A DNA stretch of 19,083 nt from assembly GCA_902475025.1 (NCBI GenBank), contig CABRXX010000051.1, positions 1-19,083 on the forward strand, read 5' to 3'. Within the stretch, counting starts at the first letter, position 1. Each line of letters begins with the position of its first letter. This document shows positions 1 to 7,349 of the stretch, piece after piece. A program made the translations under genes and the position numbers. Origin of the DNA: Merdiplasma sp905207905. Its GTDB lineage: Bacteria > Bacillota > Clostridia > Lachnospirales > Lachnospiraceae. The notes beneath the pieces were generated by a model. That model was not told the origin of the DNA. It searched no databases and saw only the letters and a program-made list of their open reading frames with translations.

Positions 1-1800
1 CACCAGAAGATAACCTCCCTGCTGGAATTTTTCCACATCCAGGGTTCCCTCCAGTACCCGCAGCCTTTCCAGAAGTCCCGGATCATAGCTGTAAGTGTTT
101 CCTGTGATCATCCGGTCTGTAAAGCTATCCTGAAGCTCCCGCTCAAATACCTCATCTGTCCTGCGCAGCAGATTCCTGTCATAAAACTGACGATACCTCT
201 CCAGGGCCTTATCGCTCAGTTGAATCCGGTTGCCGGCATTGACGCACCACATCTCATTTCTGGTAATAATACCCGGCTGCCGATCCATCCATTCGCTGTA
301 AGCAGGATCCACAGCCCATTCCCCGGTAGTTCTCATGGCGGTATAGTTCACCGATCCTATGGTGATATCCCCCACCAGCCGGTCCTCCAGATACGTGTCC
401 AGCCGAAAACTCTTTACCCCAGTAAACACCATGCAAAGCAGCACCAGACTTAGAGACAGGGAAAGAATCACCAGAAAGGTTTTCTTCCGGTTCCTCCCCA
501 GATTGGACAACGCCATCCGGTACACCCTGGCGCCTTTTTCTGACTTCTTTCCCCGCTTTCTCTTTACGCTCCCCTCACTGTAGCGCACCGCTTCCACCGC
601 AGATACGCTTCCTGCAATCCTTCCCGGCTTTCCGCAGCTGATGAGTACTGTAAGCAGCGAAAACGCCACCGCAAACACGGCGGTCACAGGATGGAAGTGC
701 AAAGAAATCTCCATATCCTGATAATTCAGAAAGGACATGGCAAAGGGAAAGACCACCTTACTCAATCCATAGCCTGCCAGAAGCCCAAGAGGGATACCTG
801 CCAGGGCGAGAGCCAGAGCCTGTCGGCGCACCAGGCGCCGTATCTGTCCCTTGGTGGTTCCAATGGTTTTTAACAGCCCATAAAACCGGATGTCTGTGAG
901 CACAGAGATCTGGAAAATATTGTAGATGATCAGGTATCCGGTAAGGATCACCACCAGCAGCGCCCCCACAAGAACCAGAAGCGTCAGAGGATCTGCCTGC
1001 TCGGACCGGTTCTCCATATAAGCCCAGTTTACCCCATAGTCCACTTCCACCGAAGGCTCATAGCCTGCGTCTGTGATGATGGAGCGCACCGTCTCCTCTA
1101 TATTCCTGGCATTTTTAAAGTATAAACCCGGATTGTACAGCCCCTGTCCCGCCTCCGAAGGATTCTCCTCTTTCCAGGCCATAAAGTCTGCGTCTGTCCG
1201 GTTCCCCTTTAACTGGTTCCAGTAGCTTTCGGACACATAAATCTGGGAAGCATGACTGATTCGGTCTCCCTCATACCATCCGCTGATGGTGAAGGTATCC
1301 TGCAGAAGCTCCCCCATAAAGTAGAATTCCAAAGTCACCTGCTGCCCCACCTGAGCCGGAATCTTCAGTTCCTCCAGCACCAGAGTGTCCAGAAGCACCT
1401 CATCTTCCTGTTCTGGGTACGTTCCCTCTGCGATCTCTATAAAACTGTTTTCCAGCTCCTCTTCCATCCCTGCGTATCGCAGCTCCCCGCTGCGCTTATA
1501 GAGATTCTGCACGCGACCGATCAAAATATTCCAGGAATAGTCCACCACCCTGGGATCCTTTACCACAGCCTCCATCTGTTCTTTGGTGACTGACTTTAAT
1601 CCTGCGTGAAAGCTGCCTCCCACCTCCCGCATAGTGGATTCCTGTGCCACCTGAGTCATACCCATGCCAAGCGAGGCAATGATGGTAAACAGCATACAGG
1701 TAAGGGCAATGGCGGTCACTGCAAACAGATTCCGCATTTTATTGTTTTTCAGGCTTCTGCCGGAGAGCTTCCGAACCACCTGTCCGTTATTATTCTTCAT
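1..1800 (-). CDS. ABC transporter permease, FtsX/MacB-type (partial, C-terminus off the left edge)
   Basis: This is the membrane subunit of an ABC transporter whose ATPase is encoded just upstream. I translated it by hand: the frame stays open from the ATG at 1800 to base 1, giving 600 residues with no stop. Likely membrane helices are at residues 24-47, 272-297, 328-350, 371-390 and 439-461. An outside domain of about 225 residues follows helix 1, and a second begins after helix 5, so the protein looks like two FtsX-type halves with the second cut by the window. The basic segment at about 304-326 (RFYGLLKTIG and onward) is the conserved cytoplasmic FtsX loop that normally contacts the ATPase. 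AGGAGGG lies 6 bases before the ATG, and only 12 bases separate the gene from the ATPase stop, so the two are co-translated. Substrate is unknown; linkage to a two-component system suggests peptide or antibiotic export or resistance (inference). Confidence 0.93.
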   Translation of the reverse strand, partial: MKNNNGQVVRKLSGRSLKNNKMRNLFAVTAIALTCMLFTIIASLGMGMTQVAQESTMREVGGSFHAGLKSVTKEQMEAVVKDPRVVDYSWNILIGRVQNLYKRSGELRYAGMEEELENSFIEIAEGTYPEQEDEVLLDTLVLEELKIPAQVGQQVTLEFYFMGELLQDTFTISGWYEGDRISHASQIYVSESYWNQLKGNRTDADFMAWKEENPSEAGQGLYNPGLYFKNARNIEETVRSIITDAGYEPSVEVDYGVNWAYMENRSEQADPLTLLVLVGALLVVILTGYLIIYNIFQISVLTDIRFYGLLKTIGTTKGQIRRLVRRQALALALAGIPLGLLAGYGLSKVVFPFAMSFLNYQDMEISLHFHPVTAVFAVAFSLLTVLISCGKPGRIAGSVSAVEAVRYSEGSVKRKRGKKSEKGARVYRMALSNLGRNRKKTFLVILSLSLSLVLLCMVFTGVKSFRLDTYLEDRLVGDITIGSVNYTAMRTTGEWAVDPAYSEWMDRQPGIITRNEMWCVNAGNRIQLSDKALERYRQFYDRNLLRRTDEVFERELQDSFTDRMITGNTYSYDPGLLERLRVLEGTLDVEKFQQGGYLLV

Positions 1801-1812
1801 TCCCAGCCCTCC

Positions 1813-2481
1813 TTACCGCTCTGCGATCTTTCCGTCCTCAATGCGGACAACCCGGTCACTGAGCTGGGCGATGGCGTCATTGTGCGTGATCATCACAATG
1901 GTCTGATGAAACTGCTCTCCAGTCATCTTCAGCAGTCCCAGTACCTCCTGGGAAGTCTTAGAATCCAGATTCCCCGTAGGCTCATCCGCCAGAATAATCG
2001 CCGGCTTGGATGCCAGCGCCCTGGCAATCGCCACCCTCTGCTGCTGACCTCCGGAAAGCTGATTTGGCAGACTGTTTCTCTTCTCCATGATTCCCAGAAG
2101 CCCCATGATCTCCCGAATAAATTTTTTGTCCGCCCGCTTTCCGTCCAGCTCCAAAGGCAGCACAATGTTCTCATACACATTTAGGATGGGCACCAGATTG
2201 TAATTCTGGAACACAAAACCGATATTCCGTCTGCGGAAAATGGTCAGTTCCGTCTCCTTGAGCTGAAAGAGCTCCTTTCCCGCCACGGTCACACTGCCGG
2301 AGGTAGCATAATCCAGACCGCCAAGCATGTGCAGCAGCGTGCTCTTGCCGGAACCGGAGGTGCCTACCACGGTGACAAACTCCCCCTCCTCCACAGACAG
2401 ATTTACCCCGTCCAGAGCCTTTACCTGATTCTCCCTGGAACCATAATATTTTTTTAGATCAACTGTTTTCAAAATCTCCAT
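1813..2481 (-). CDS. ABC transporter ATP-binding protein (LolD/MacB-type)
   Basis: This is the cytoplasmic ATPase that powers the FtsX-type permease encoded downstream. The 222-residue length is normal for this stand-alone family. All nucleotide-binding motifs are intact: Walker A GTSGSGKST (residues 40-48), Q-loop FQN (91-93), signature LSGGQQQ (142-148), Walker B IILADEP (162-168) and switch histidine H200. The pattern with LSGGQQQRVAIARAL and EPTGNLDS matches the LolD/MacB/BceA group. The start is well supported by GGGAGG about 10 bases before the ATG. It is the first gene of a two-gene unit transcribed from the region at 2509-2575, separate from the kinase gene behind it. Which molecule is moved cannot be told from the sequence. 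Confidence 0.96.
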   Translation of the reverse strand: MEILKTVDLKKYYGSRENQVKALDGVNLSVEEGEFVTVVGTSGSGKSTLLHMLGGLDYATSGSVTVAGKELFQLKETELTIFRRRNIGFVFQNYNLVPILNVYENIVLPLELDGKRADKKFIREIMGLLGIMEKRNSLPNQLSGGQQQRVAIARALASKPAIILADEPTGNLDSKTSQEVLGLLKMTGEQFHQTIVMITHNDAIAQLSDRVVRIEDGKIAER

Positions 2482-2508
2482 TGCAGCGGAAACCTCCCTT
2501 CTTTATGA

Positions 2509-2575
2509 TGACAGCATAGCAGATAAATCTGACAGTATCCTGACAGCAGCAAAAAAAAATATGACAAAGCTGTCA
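2509..2575 (-). promoter_or_regulatory. Promoter/operator of the ABC operon: helically phased TGACA (TGTCA) boxes
   Basis: On the plus strand, TGACAG occurs at 2509-2514, 2530-2535 and 2541-2546 and TGACAA at 2562-2567, with steps of 21, 11 and 21 bp. All therefore lie on about the same face of the helix. An inverted copy sits at 2571-2575. On the transcribed (minus) strand the central pair is CTGTCAG-N4-CTGTCAG. A -10-like TATGCT is at 2518-2513, ten bases after the proximal box, and no good -35 is present. This is the geometry of promoters activated by PhoB/OmpR-family regulators, where tandem 11-bp boxes replace the -35. The neighbouring response regulator is the obvious candidate. The boxes are seen; their function is inferred. 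Confidence 0.6.
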
Positions 2576-2580
2576 TATTT
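2551..2580 (-). terminator. Possible rho-independent terminator after the kinase gene
   Basis: A perfect 10-bp inverted repeat (2557-2566 with 2571-2580, 4-base loop) runs, on the minus strand, into nine T residues (2559-2551). The stem is AT-rich, and the hairpin lies 105 bases past the kinase stop. It overlaps the most distal TGACA box, so part of the symmetry may serve regulator binding instead. Confidence 0.5.
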
Positions 2581-2684
2581 AACGGATTGCATCCGCGTAC
2601 AAAGAACCGTTCCTGCTGTGCCTTGTACACGACTCCCTCCATGCTCTTTGCCAGATTTTCTGTCTCGCCTCCCGCACAGAAATG

Positions 2685-3665
2685 CTATGCGTTCATCAGA
2701 TACACCGAAAAGCAGCTTCCCTTTCCAGGGCGGGAGGATACCGTAATATATCCCTTTTCCTTATTTAAGATCAGCTGTGCCAGGTACAGCCCCAGTCCGT
2801 TTCCTTCCTTCTGATCCGCCTGGGAGCAGCGGTAAAAACGTTTAAAAATATTGTTCCACTCCGAAGATGGAATCCCGGGCCCCTGATCCTGAATCTCAAT
2901 TCGGGTATACAGCTCCAGCGGCTGTATACGAAGGGTAATCCTGCTTCCTTTTGGCGCATATTTGATCCCGTTGTCCAGAATATTTCCCAGAGCCTCCACG
3001 GTCCACTTGGGATTGTGGTACAGCTTTCTGTCTGAAAAAGGCTCCACAACCAGATCAATCTCCCGCTCCTCCGCCTGCGCGTACACTGCCGACACCGCAG
3101 CTCTCAAGGTCTCTTTGATCCAGGCAGGCCCGCAGGCAAAGGAGAGGATTCCCTGTTCCAGCCGGGACGCTTTCAGCATAGACTTCATCAGCCACTGCAT
3201 TTTCTGCGCCTGTCTCCTGGTCTCATGAAGGAACTCTGTGCGGCGCTGCCCTTCCGGCTCCGTCTCCAGAAGTTCTGTGTACATCACCACATTGGCCAGG
3301 GGAGTCTTTAACTGGTGTGACAGATCGGAGAGCAGTGCGGACACCTGATTCCGGTCTCCCTCCGCCTGGCTTTTGCTTTGCATCGCCTGACTGAGCAGCC
3401 GGTCAAGCTGACTCTCCAGCTTGGACTCCCTGGTCTCCATCAGTCCCCCTGTATATCTCTTCTTTTTTTGTTCATCTGCTCTTAAGAGCTCTTCCCCCCC
3501 TTCTGCGACTTCCCTTCTTCGCCCCTCTTCAAACCGTCTCTGGTACTCCTCCAGAATTCTCTCCAGTTTTCTCACCTGACTGCGGTAATTCCATATCATC
3601 CCAAGCCCCGCAGCCAGACTTGCGCTGCCCAGGCAAATGCTCAGAATACTCACCCAATTCTCCAT
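2685..3665 (-). CDS. Sensor histidine kinase with one membrane helix and no external domain
   Basis: This is the membrane kinase partner of the response regulator encoded just upstream. I place the start at the ATG at 3665 (326 residues), because GGGAGGAG lies 11 bases before it; the GTG at 3686 sits on that ribosome site. One hydrophobic helix is at residues 4-25, followed by RSQVRK and a long charged, probably coiled-coil segment to about 100, so no outside sensor is visible. The HisKA box LSDLSHQLKTP has H117 as phospho-acceptor. The ATPase domain shows the N-box NILDN (228-232), DQGPGIP (260-266) and GNGLGL (288-293). Eight bases separate it from the regulator stop. Such short kinases often take their signal from a partner transporter; the ABC permease next door is a reasonable candidate (inference). 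Confidence 0.94.
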   Translation of the reverse strand: MENWVSILSICLGSASLAAGLGMIWNYRSQVRKLERILEEYQRRFEEGRRREVAEGGEELLRADEQKKKRYTGGLMETRESKLESQLDRLLSQAMQSKSQAEGDRNQVSALLSDLSHQLKTPLANVVMYTELLETEPEGQRRTEFLHETRRQAQKMQWLMKSMLKASRLEQGILSFACGPAWIKETLRAAVSAVYAQAEEREIDLVVEPFSDRKLYHNPKWTVEALGNILDNGIKYAPKGSRITLRIQPLELYTRIEIQDQGPGIPSSEWNNIFKRFYRCSQADQKEGNGLGLYLAQLILNKEKGYITVSSRPGKGSCFSVYLMNA

Positions 3666-3673
3666 CTGCTTTT

Positions 3674-4345
3674 TTACTCCTCCCACAGATACCCCATTCC
3701 ATGAACCGTCTTAATATACCGGGGATGAGCTGGATCCTCCTCCACCTTCAGCCGCAGTCGGCGGATGCTGGCTGTAAGAGTATTTTCCTCCACAAAGTCT
3801 CCATCCCAAACCCGTTCCAACAGCTGCTCCTTTAAAAGCACCTGATTTTTGTTTTCCAGAAAATAATTCAAAAGTTTATATTCCACCCGGCTTAATTCCA
3901 GCTCTGCGCCGTCCTTCCATACCTTTCTGTCCTTTTCTGAAAGGCGGATATCCCCGGAAGATAAATATACGCTCCCTTCCTCCTGCCTGCTGAAGCGCCG
4001 AAGCAGAGCCCGGATCCTGGCCTTTAAAACAGCCAAAGAAAAGGGCTTGGCCACATAGTCATCCACGCCCTCCTCCAGACAGATCACCTGATCCATCTCC
4101 ATATCTCTTGCCGTAACCATCAGTACCGGAACCTGGCTTACAGATTTTAACCAACGGCAAAGCTCCAACCCATCTCCATCCGGCAGATTCCAGTCCAGAA
4201 GCAGAAGATCCGGCAGCTCCCGTTCCAGAGCTCTCCTGCCCCAGGCGACGCTGCCAAAGCACTGTACCTCAAAGCCCTCCTGCTCCAGAGTGTAGCGCAT
4301 CCCTCTGGCCAGGGCCTCATCATCCTCCACGATATACAATTTCAT
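3674..4345 (-). CDS. Response regulator, OmpR/PhoB family
   Basis: This is a cytoplasmic transcription factor switched by phosphorylation from the neighbouring kinase. The start is best at the ATG at 4345 (223 residues): GGGAGG lies 9 bases before it, while the TTG at 4351 has no good site. The receiver domain (about 1-115) keeps the acidic pocket VEDDE, phospho-acceptor D51 (LLLDWNLPDGDG), T78 and K100 (AKPF). A winged-helix DNA-binding domain fills about 125-223 and ends in RLRLKVEEDPAHPRYIKTV, typical of the OmpR class. Likely targets are the TGACA repeats before the ABC genes. A single related TGTCAGGA (minus strand) also lies in its own leader near 4376-4382, which may point to autoregulation. 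No convincing promoter of its own was found. Confidence 0.96.
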   Translation of the reverse strand: MKLYIVEDDEALARGMRYTLEQEGFEVQCFGSVAWGRRALERELPDLLLLDWNLPDGDGLELCRWLKSVSQVPVLMVTARDMEMDQVICLEEGVDDYVAKPFSLAVLKARIRALLRRFSRQEEGSVYLSSGDIRLSEKDRKVWKDGAELELSRVEYKLLNYFLENKNQVLLKEQLLERVWDGDFVEENTLTASIRRLRLKVEEDPAHPRYIKTVHGMGYLWEE

Positions 4346-4417
4346 CTGCAAACGCCTCCCATCTGCACCCGGATTCCTGACATCATCCGATCAGTTTCCT
4401 CCCCTGCTTCCAAGATC

Positions 4418-4447
4418 AAAAGACCTGTGAATAAAAAAGCAGGTCTT
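4418..4447 (-). terminator. Probable rho-independent terminator after the lyase gene
   Basis: An 8-bp perfect stem (4420-4427 with 4440-4447) with a 12-base A/T-rich loop is followed on the minus strand by TTTT (4421-4418). It starts 4 bases after the lyase stop. The U-tract is short, so some read-through into the regulator and kinase genes is possible. Confidence 0.6.
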
Positions 4448-4450
4448 CTT

Positions 4451-5491
4451 TCAGGAAAATACCTGATCCCACAGCTTCATCAGCTCCCGGATATCCTCCT
4501 CCCTGGTTCCCCAGCTTGTGGCAAACCGGACAACCGTATGGGTATCGTCATATTTCTCCCAGAAGCTGAAGGATACTTCCTTTTTCAGTTCCTCCATCTT
4601 GCTATTTTCCAAAATTACAAACTGCTGATTTGTGGGGGAAGGAATGAAAAACTTTGCCCCCCGTTTCTTAAGCTCTGCCTTTAAAAGTTCCGCCATATCA
4701 ATGGCATGGCGGCTGATGGTAAAGTACAGATCTTCTGTAAAAAGAGTGTCGAACTGCACGCCCAGCACCCTTCCCTTGGCCAGAAGCGCGCCATGGCGCT
4801 TAACTTCCGTAAGAAAATACCTGGGCATATTGTTCTTAGTAAATACCACTGCTTCTCCGCAGAGGGCTCCCACCTTGGTTCCTCCTATGTAAAACACATC
4901 GCAGAGCCTTGCAATCTCAGGCAAAGTCATATCCGTAGCCCGGCTCATCAGGCCGTAGCCCAATCTGGCTCCATCCAAATACAGGGGAATCTGATAGCTG
5001 CGGCAAACGCCGGCAATCTCTGCCAGCTCCTGCCTGGTATATAAAGTACCGTACTCTGTGGGGTGGGAAAGATACACCATCCCCGGCATCACCATATGCT
5101 CATGACTCTCATCCTGCCAGTAAAGCTCCAGATAATCCTGCAGTTCCTGAGCTTTCATTTTTCCCTGATGGCCTGGGATGGCCAGCACCTTATGGCCGCA
5201 GGCCTCAATCGCCCCTGCCTCATGGGCATTGATGTGGCCGGTGACCGCAGAAATCACGCCCTCATAGGGCTTCAGTAAAGAATCGATCACTACTGCGTTG
5301 GTTTGGGTGCCTCCCACAAGGAAAAAAATCTGTGCCTCCGGGCACTCACAGGCAGCGCGGATCTTCTCCTTTGCCGCAGTACAGTAGGCATCCTCCCCGT
5401 AGCCCGGCTGAGGCTCTCGATTGGTTTCTGCCAGTCGCTGCAGAATCTTTTCATGAGCTCCCTGGTTGTAATCGCATTCAAATGACAACAT
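4451..5491 (-). CDS. PLP-dependent beta-eliminating lyase / threonine aldolase-like enzyme
   Basis: This is a fold-type I pyridoxal-phosphate enzyme of the Beta_elim_lyase group (PF01212), which includes low-specificity L-threonine aldolases. The ATG at 5491 has AAAGGGAG 7 bases upstream and gives 346 residues, the usual family size; the longer frame to 5593 adds 34 residues with no ribosome site. Visible signatures are GGTQTN (60-65, cofactor phosphate region), HINAHEAGA (87-95), SHPTEYGTLYT (142-152), LDGARLGYG (172-180, the Asp that pairs with the cofactor nitrogen) and YIGGTKVGA (201-209), where K206 should form the Schiff base. Cleavage of threonine or allo-threonine to glycine and acetaldehyde is the common role, but substrate choice is not readable here. 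It stands alone between two terminator-like hairpins. Confidence 0.9.
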   Translation of the reverse strand: MLSFECDYNQGAHEKILQRLAETNREPQPGYGEDAYCTAAKEKIRAACECPEAQIFFLVGGTQTNAVVIDSLLKPYEGVISAVTGHINAHEAGAIEACGHKVLAIPGHQGKMKAQELQDYLELYWQDESHEHMVMPGMVYLSHPTEYGTLYTRQELAEIAGVCRSYQIPLYLDGARLGYGLMSRATDMTLPEIARLCDVFYIGGTKVGALCGEAVVFTKNNMPRYFLTEVKRHGALLAKGRVLGVQFDTLFTEDLYFTISRHAIDMAELLKAELKKRGAKFFIPSPTNQQFVILENSKMEELKKEVSFSFWEKYDDTHTVVRFATSWGTREEDIRELMKLWDQVFS

Positions 5492-5554
5492 CTTTTTTCT
5501 CCCTTTCTTTTTTATGAAAAGCCCTGATGGAAAAACCCAACTGTCAAATTGCAC

Positions 5555-5582
5555 AAAAAGGCTGCACTCGCTCCGATGCACC
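5555..5582 (-). terminator. Possible imperfect terminator after the deacetylase pair
   Basis: On the minus strand a GC-rich hairpin (about 5582-5560, 9-bp stem with two single-base bulges and a 3-base loop) runs directly into TTTTT (5559-5555). It lies between the second deacetylase stop and the lyase start. The bulges make it weaker than a textbook case. Confidence 0.42.
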
Positions 5583-5667
5583 AAACATTCCAATGAGCTT
5601 TTTCAAACCAAAATCGTGTTCAGGAAACTGATCCACTTCTTTTCTCTGGATGTTTCCCACATTCCTC

Positions 5668-7170
5668 CTACATCTCCGGCACCGGAGTGGGACGGCTGCT
5701 GTCCCAGGCCTGGGACACATCGAACAGATCGGAGAGCATCTCCGGATTGTAGTACATCCGGTAACCATCCAGATTCCGACGTCCCTGGCGCATATAGGTA
5801 TCTCCGAACTGCACCCAGTACTGGCTGCTGTCCACATTGCAGAAGATATCAAAGCCCTGATTCTTAAAATAATTAAAAAACTGATTGTCTGCAGTGTAGG
5901 GCTGCCAGTCTCCGATATCTGCTCCAAAGGCAAAAATCAGCACATCTGTAGGCCCTACCACCGTGGCCACATTGTTCAGCCACCGCTCCGTATCCTGCAC
6001 CGTAGCATCGTAGCCGTAGCCCAGAGGATTGATATGCCCCCAGGTATGGCTGGCAAACTCCCAGCCGTCCGCCTTCATAGCCTCCGCCACCTCCTTGGCG
6101 GCTGCTACCTCTGCATCCCAGTCAAAATCCGGATTCTCATCCAGAAACTTCTGCTGATACTCTGTTACCCTGCCGGCTTCTTTTGTCCGGTACACCTCAT
6201 CTGTCCGATACCCCAAAACTCCCTCATAGCCTGTGAGGGCCAGAATTCCTTTGTGTCCATGATAGGAAAAATCCGGGTGTTCATCCACAAAGGTATCAAT
6301 CAGAGGCACCATATCATAGTCTCCCACGGAAACGTTTCCGTCATCCTCAATGTAAGTATTCTTCACATCTCCGTTTTCATCCACAATCAGCTTCTGAGCA
6401 AACCCATCACCGTCCATATAGTGATAATAGCTCACATCGTCCTGAGACAATACAAAGGGCTTCTTCCCCGGCGGAAGCAAAAGCTCTTTTCTGGTGACTG
6501 TCCCGTCATCATGAATCTCACACATATCGTGCAAGCTCACCATCACATATCCTTTGTCATACATCTGCTGAATAATACTGTTAAACTCCGAGATGGTGGT
6601 CATTACCTGATTGTAGCCTCCCTCCTTGCTGTCCCCGTCAAAGGCCTTGGAGGTATCCCGGATCATAGTATGGAAAAACACATGAGTCACCTGATCCAGC
6701 GGATAGGAGGTACAGGAGGCTTTGGTCTGCTCATAACCGGCTACCGCATTCTGCATCTCTGTGTTGGAGCCATATTCCGCAGAAGTCTTCAAAAGCTCTA
6801 TAGCCCCATCATAATCATACTGGGCTGCCATCCGATCTGCCTGGGCAATCAGCTCGCTGCCCGAAGAAGCGCTCTCACCGCCTGCACTGGCCGGCACTGA
6901 CTCTCCCGGTATGCTTCCATTCTCTCCCTGGGAACTTCCGGCAACCGGCTGTCCCTCTCCCTGGTCTCCTCCGGCTGCTGCGCTCTGCTGATTGGTCTGC
7001 GCCACCTTGGCAGTCCGGCTTTTATGCTCACCAAACACCAGCTCCTTCACCAGCACCACAGTCAATATTAAAAGGATCACGCTCAGAAGCACAATCACAC
7101 ATTTCATCACCAATTCATTTTTCCTTCGCCTCGCCCTCATCTGCTGAAGGCGCTGACTTCTCTCATCCAT
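5668..7170 (-). CDS. Membrane-anchored polysaccharide deacetylase-like protein (NodB-type), copy B
   Basis: This is probably a cell-surface carbohydrate esterase-4-like protein acting on peptidoglycan or another wall polymer. I use the ATG at 7170 (500 residues), with AAGGGG about 5 bases upstream; the frame extends to 7287 without a convincing site. A short basic cytoplasmic head is followed by one membrane helix (19-42), a Gly/Ser/Gln-rich linker (50-105) and an outside domain. NodB-like signatures are the acidic pair in LSQDD (D244, D245) and SHTWGH (H375, H379 as metal ligands). The first motif lacks the usual TFDDG glycine, and 130 residues separate the two motifs, against about 50 in well-known NodB enzymes. 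A short helical YDYDGAIELL segment (118-127) precedes the domain. It follows its paralogue by 179 bases and is probably co-transcribed. Enzyme activity is inferred. Confidence 0.88.
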   Translation of the reverse strand: MDERSQRLQQMRARRRKNELVMKCVIVLLSVILLILTVVLVKELVFGEHKSRTAKVAQTNQQSAAAGGDQGEGQPVAGSSQGENGSIPGESVPASAGGESASSGSELIAQADRMAAQYDYDGAIELLKTSAEYGSNTEMQNAVAGYEQTKASCTSYPLDQVTHVFFHTMIRDTSKAFDGDSKEGGYNQVMTTISEFNSIIQQMYDKGYVMVSLHDMCEIHDDGTVTRKELLLPPGKKPFVLSQDDVSYYHYMDGDGFAQKLIVDENGDVKNTYIEDDGNVSVGDYDMVPLIDTFVDEHPDFSYHGHKGILALTGYEGVLGYRTDEVYRTKEAGRVTEYQQKFLDENPDFDWDAEVAAAKEVAEAMKADGWEFASHTWGHINPLGYGYDATVQDTERWLNNVATVVGPTDVLIFAFGADIGDWQPYTADNQFFNYFKNQGFDIFCNVDSSQYWVQFGDTYMRQGRRNLDGYRMYYNPEMLSDLFDVSQAWDSSRPTPVPEM

Positions 7171-7349
7171 ATTTTCCCCTTTTCTGCCGCACCCTGCGGC
7201 TGCTCTCGCCACATCCACTGGATCTAAATCCTTTGACGGGCGGCGCATACTTTGTCTTATCAATTCAGTTCCAAAGGAACGGCTCATACTCCGGCCTCAT
7301 GAATTTCCAGATCAGAGAGCAGAGTATATTCTTCCTTATAAATTCCCAC

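Noticed and set aside
2597..2628. GTACAA...TTGTAC inverted repeat after the kinase
   Set aside because: Short bulged stem, 17-base loop and no U-tract; no basis for calling a function.
5542..5547. TTGACA on the minus strand upstream of the lyase
   Set aside because: No acceptable -10 lies 16-18 bases downstream; the nearest A/T-rich hexamer is about 25 bases away.
5492..5593. N-terminal extension of the lyase frame (34 codons)
   Set aside because: No ribosome site at 5593, whereas the ATG at 5491 has a good one and gives the usual family length.
5650..6900. Long plus-strand open frame opposite deacetylase copy B
   Set aside because: It mirrors a well-supported gene with NodB-type motifs, has no ribosome site, and its product is a His/Ile/Leu-rich antisense composition. 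The same holds for a similar frame opposite copy A.
7171..7287. N-terminal extension of deacetylase copy B (39 codons)
   Set aside because: The downstream ATG at 7170 has AAGGGG and gives the same head-plus-membrane-helix plan as copy A.
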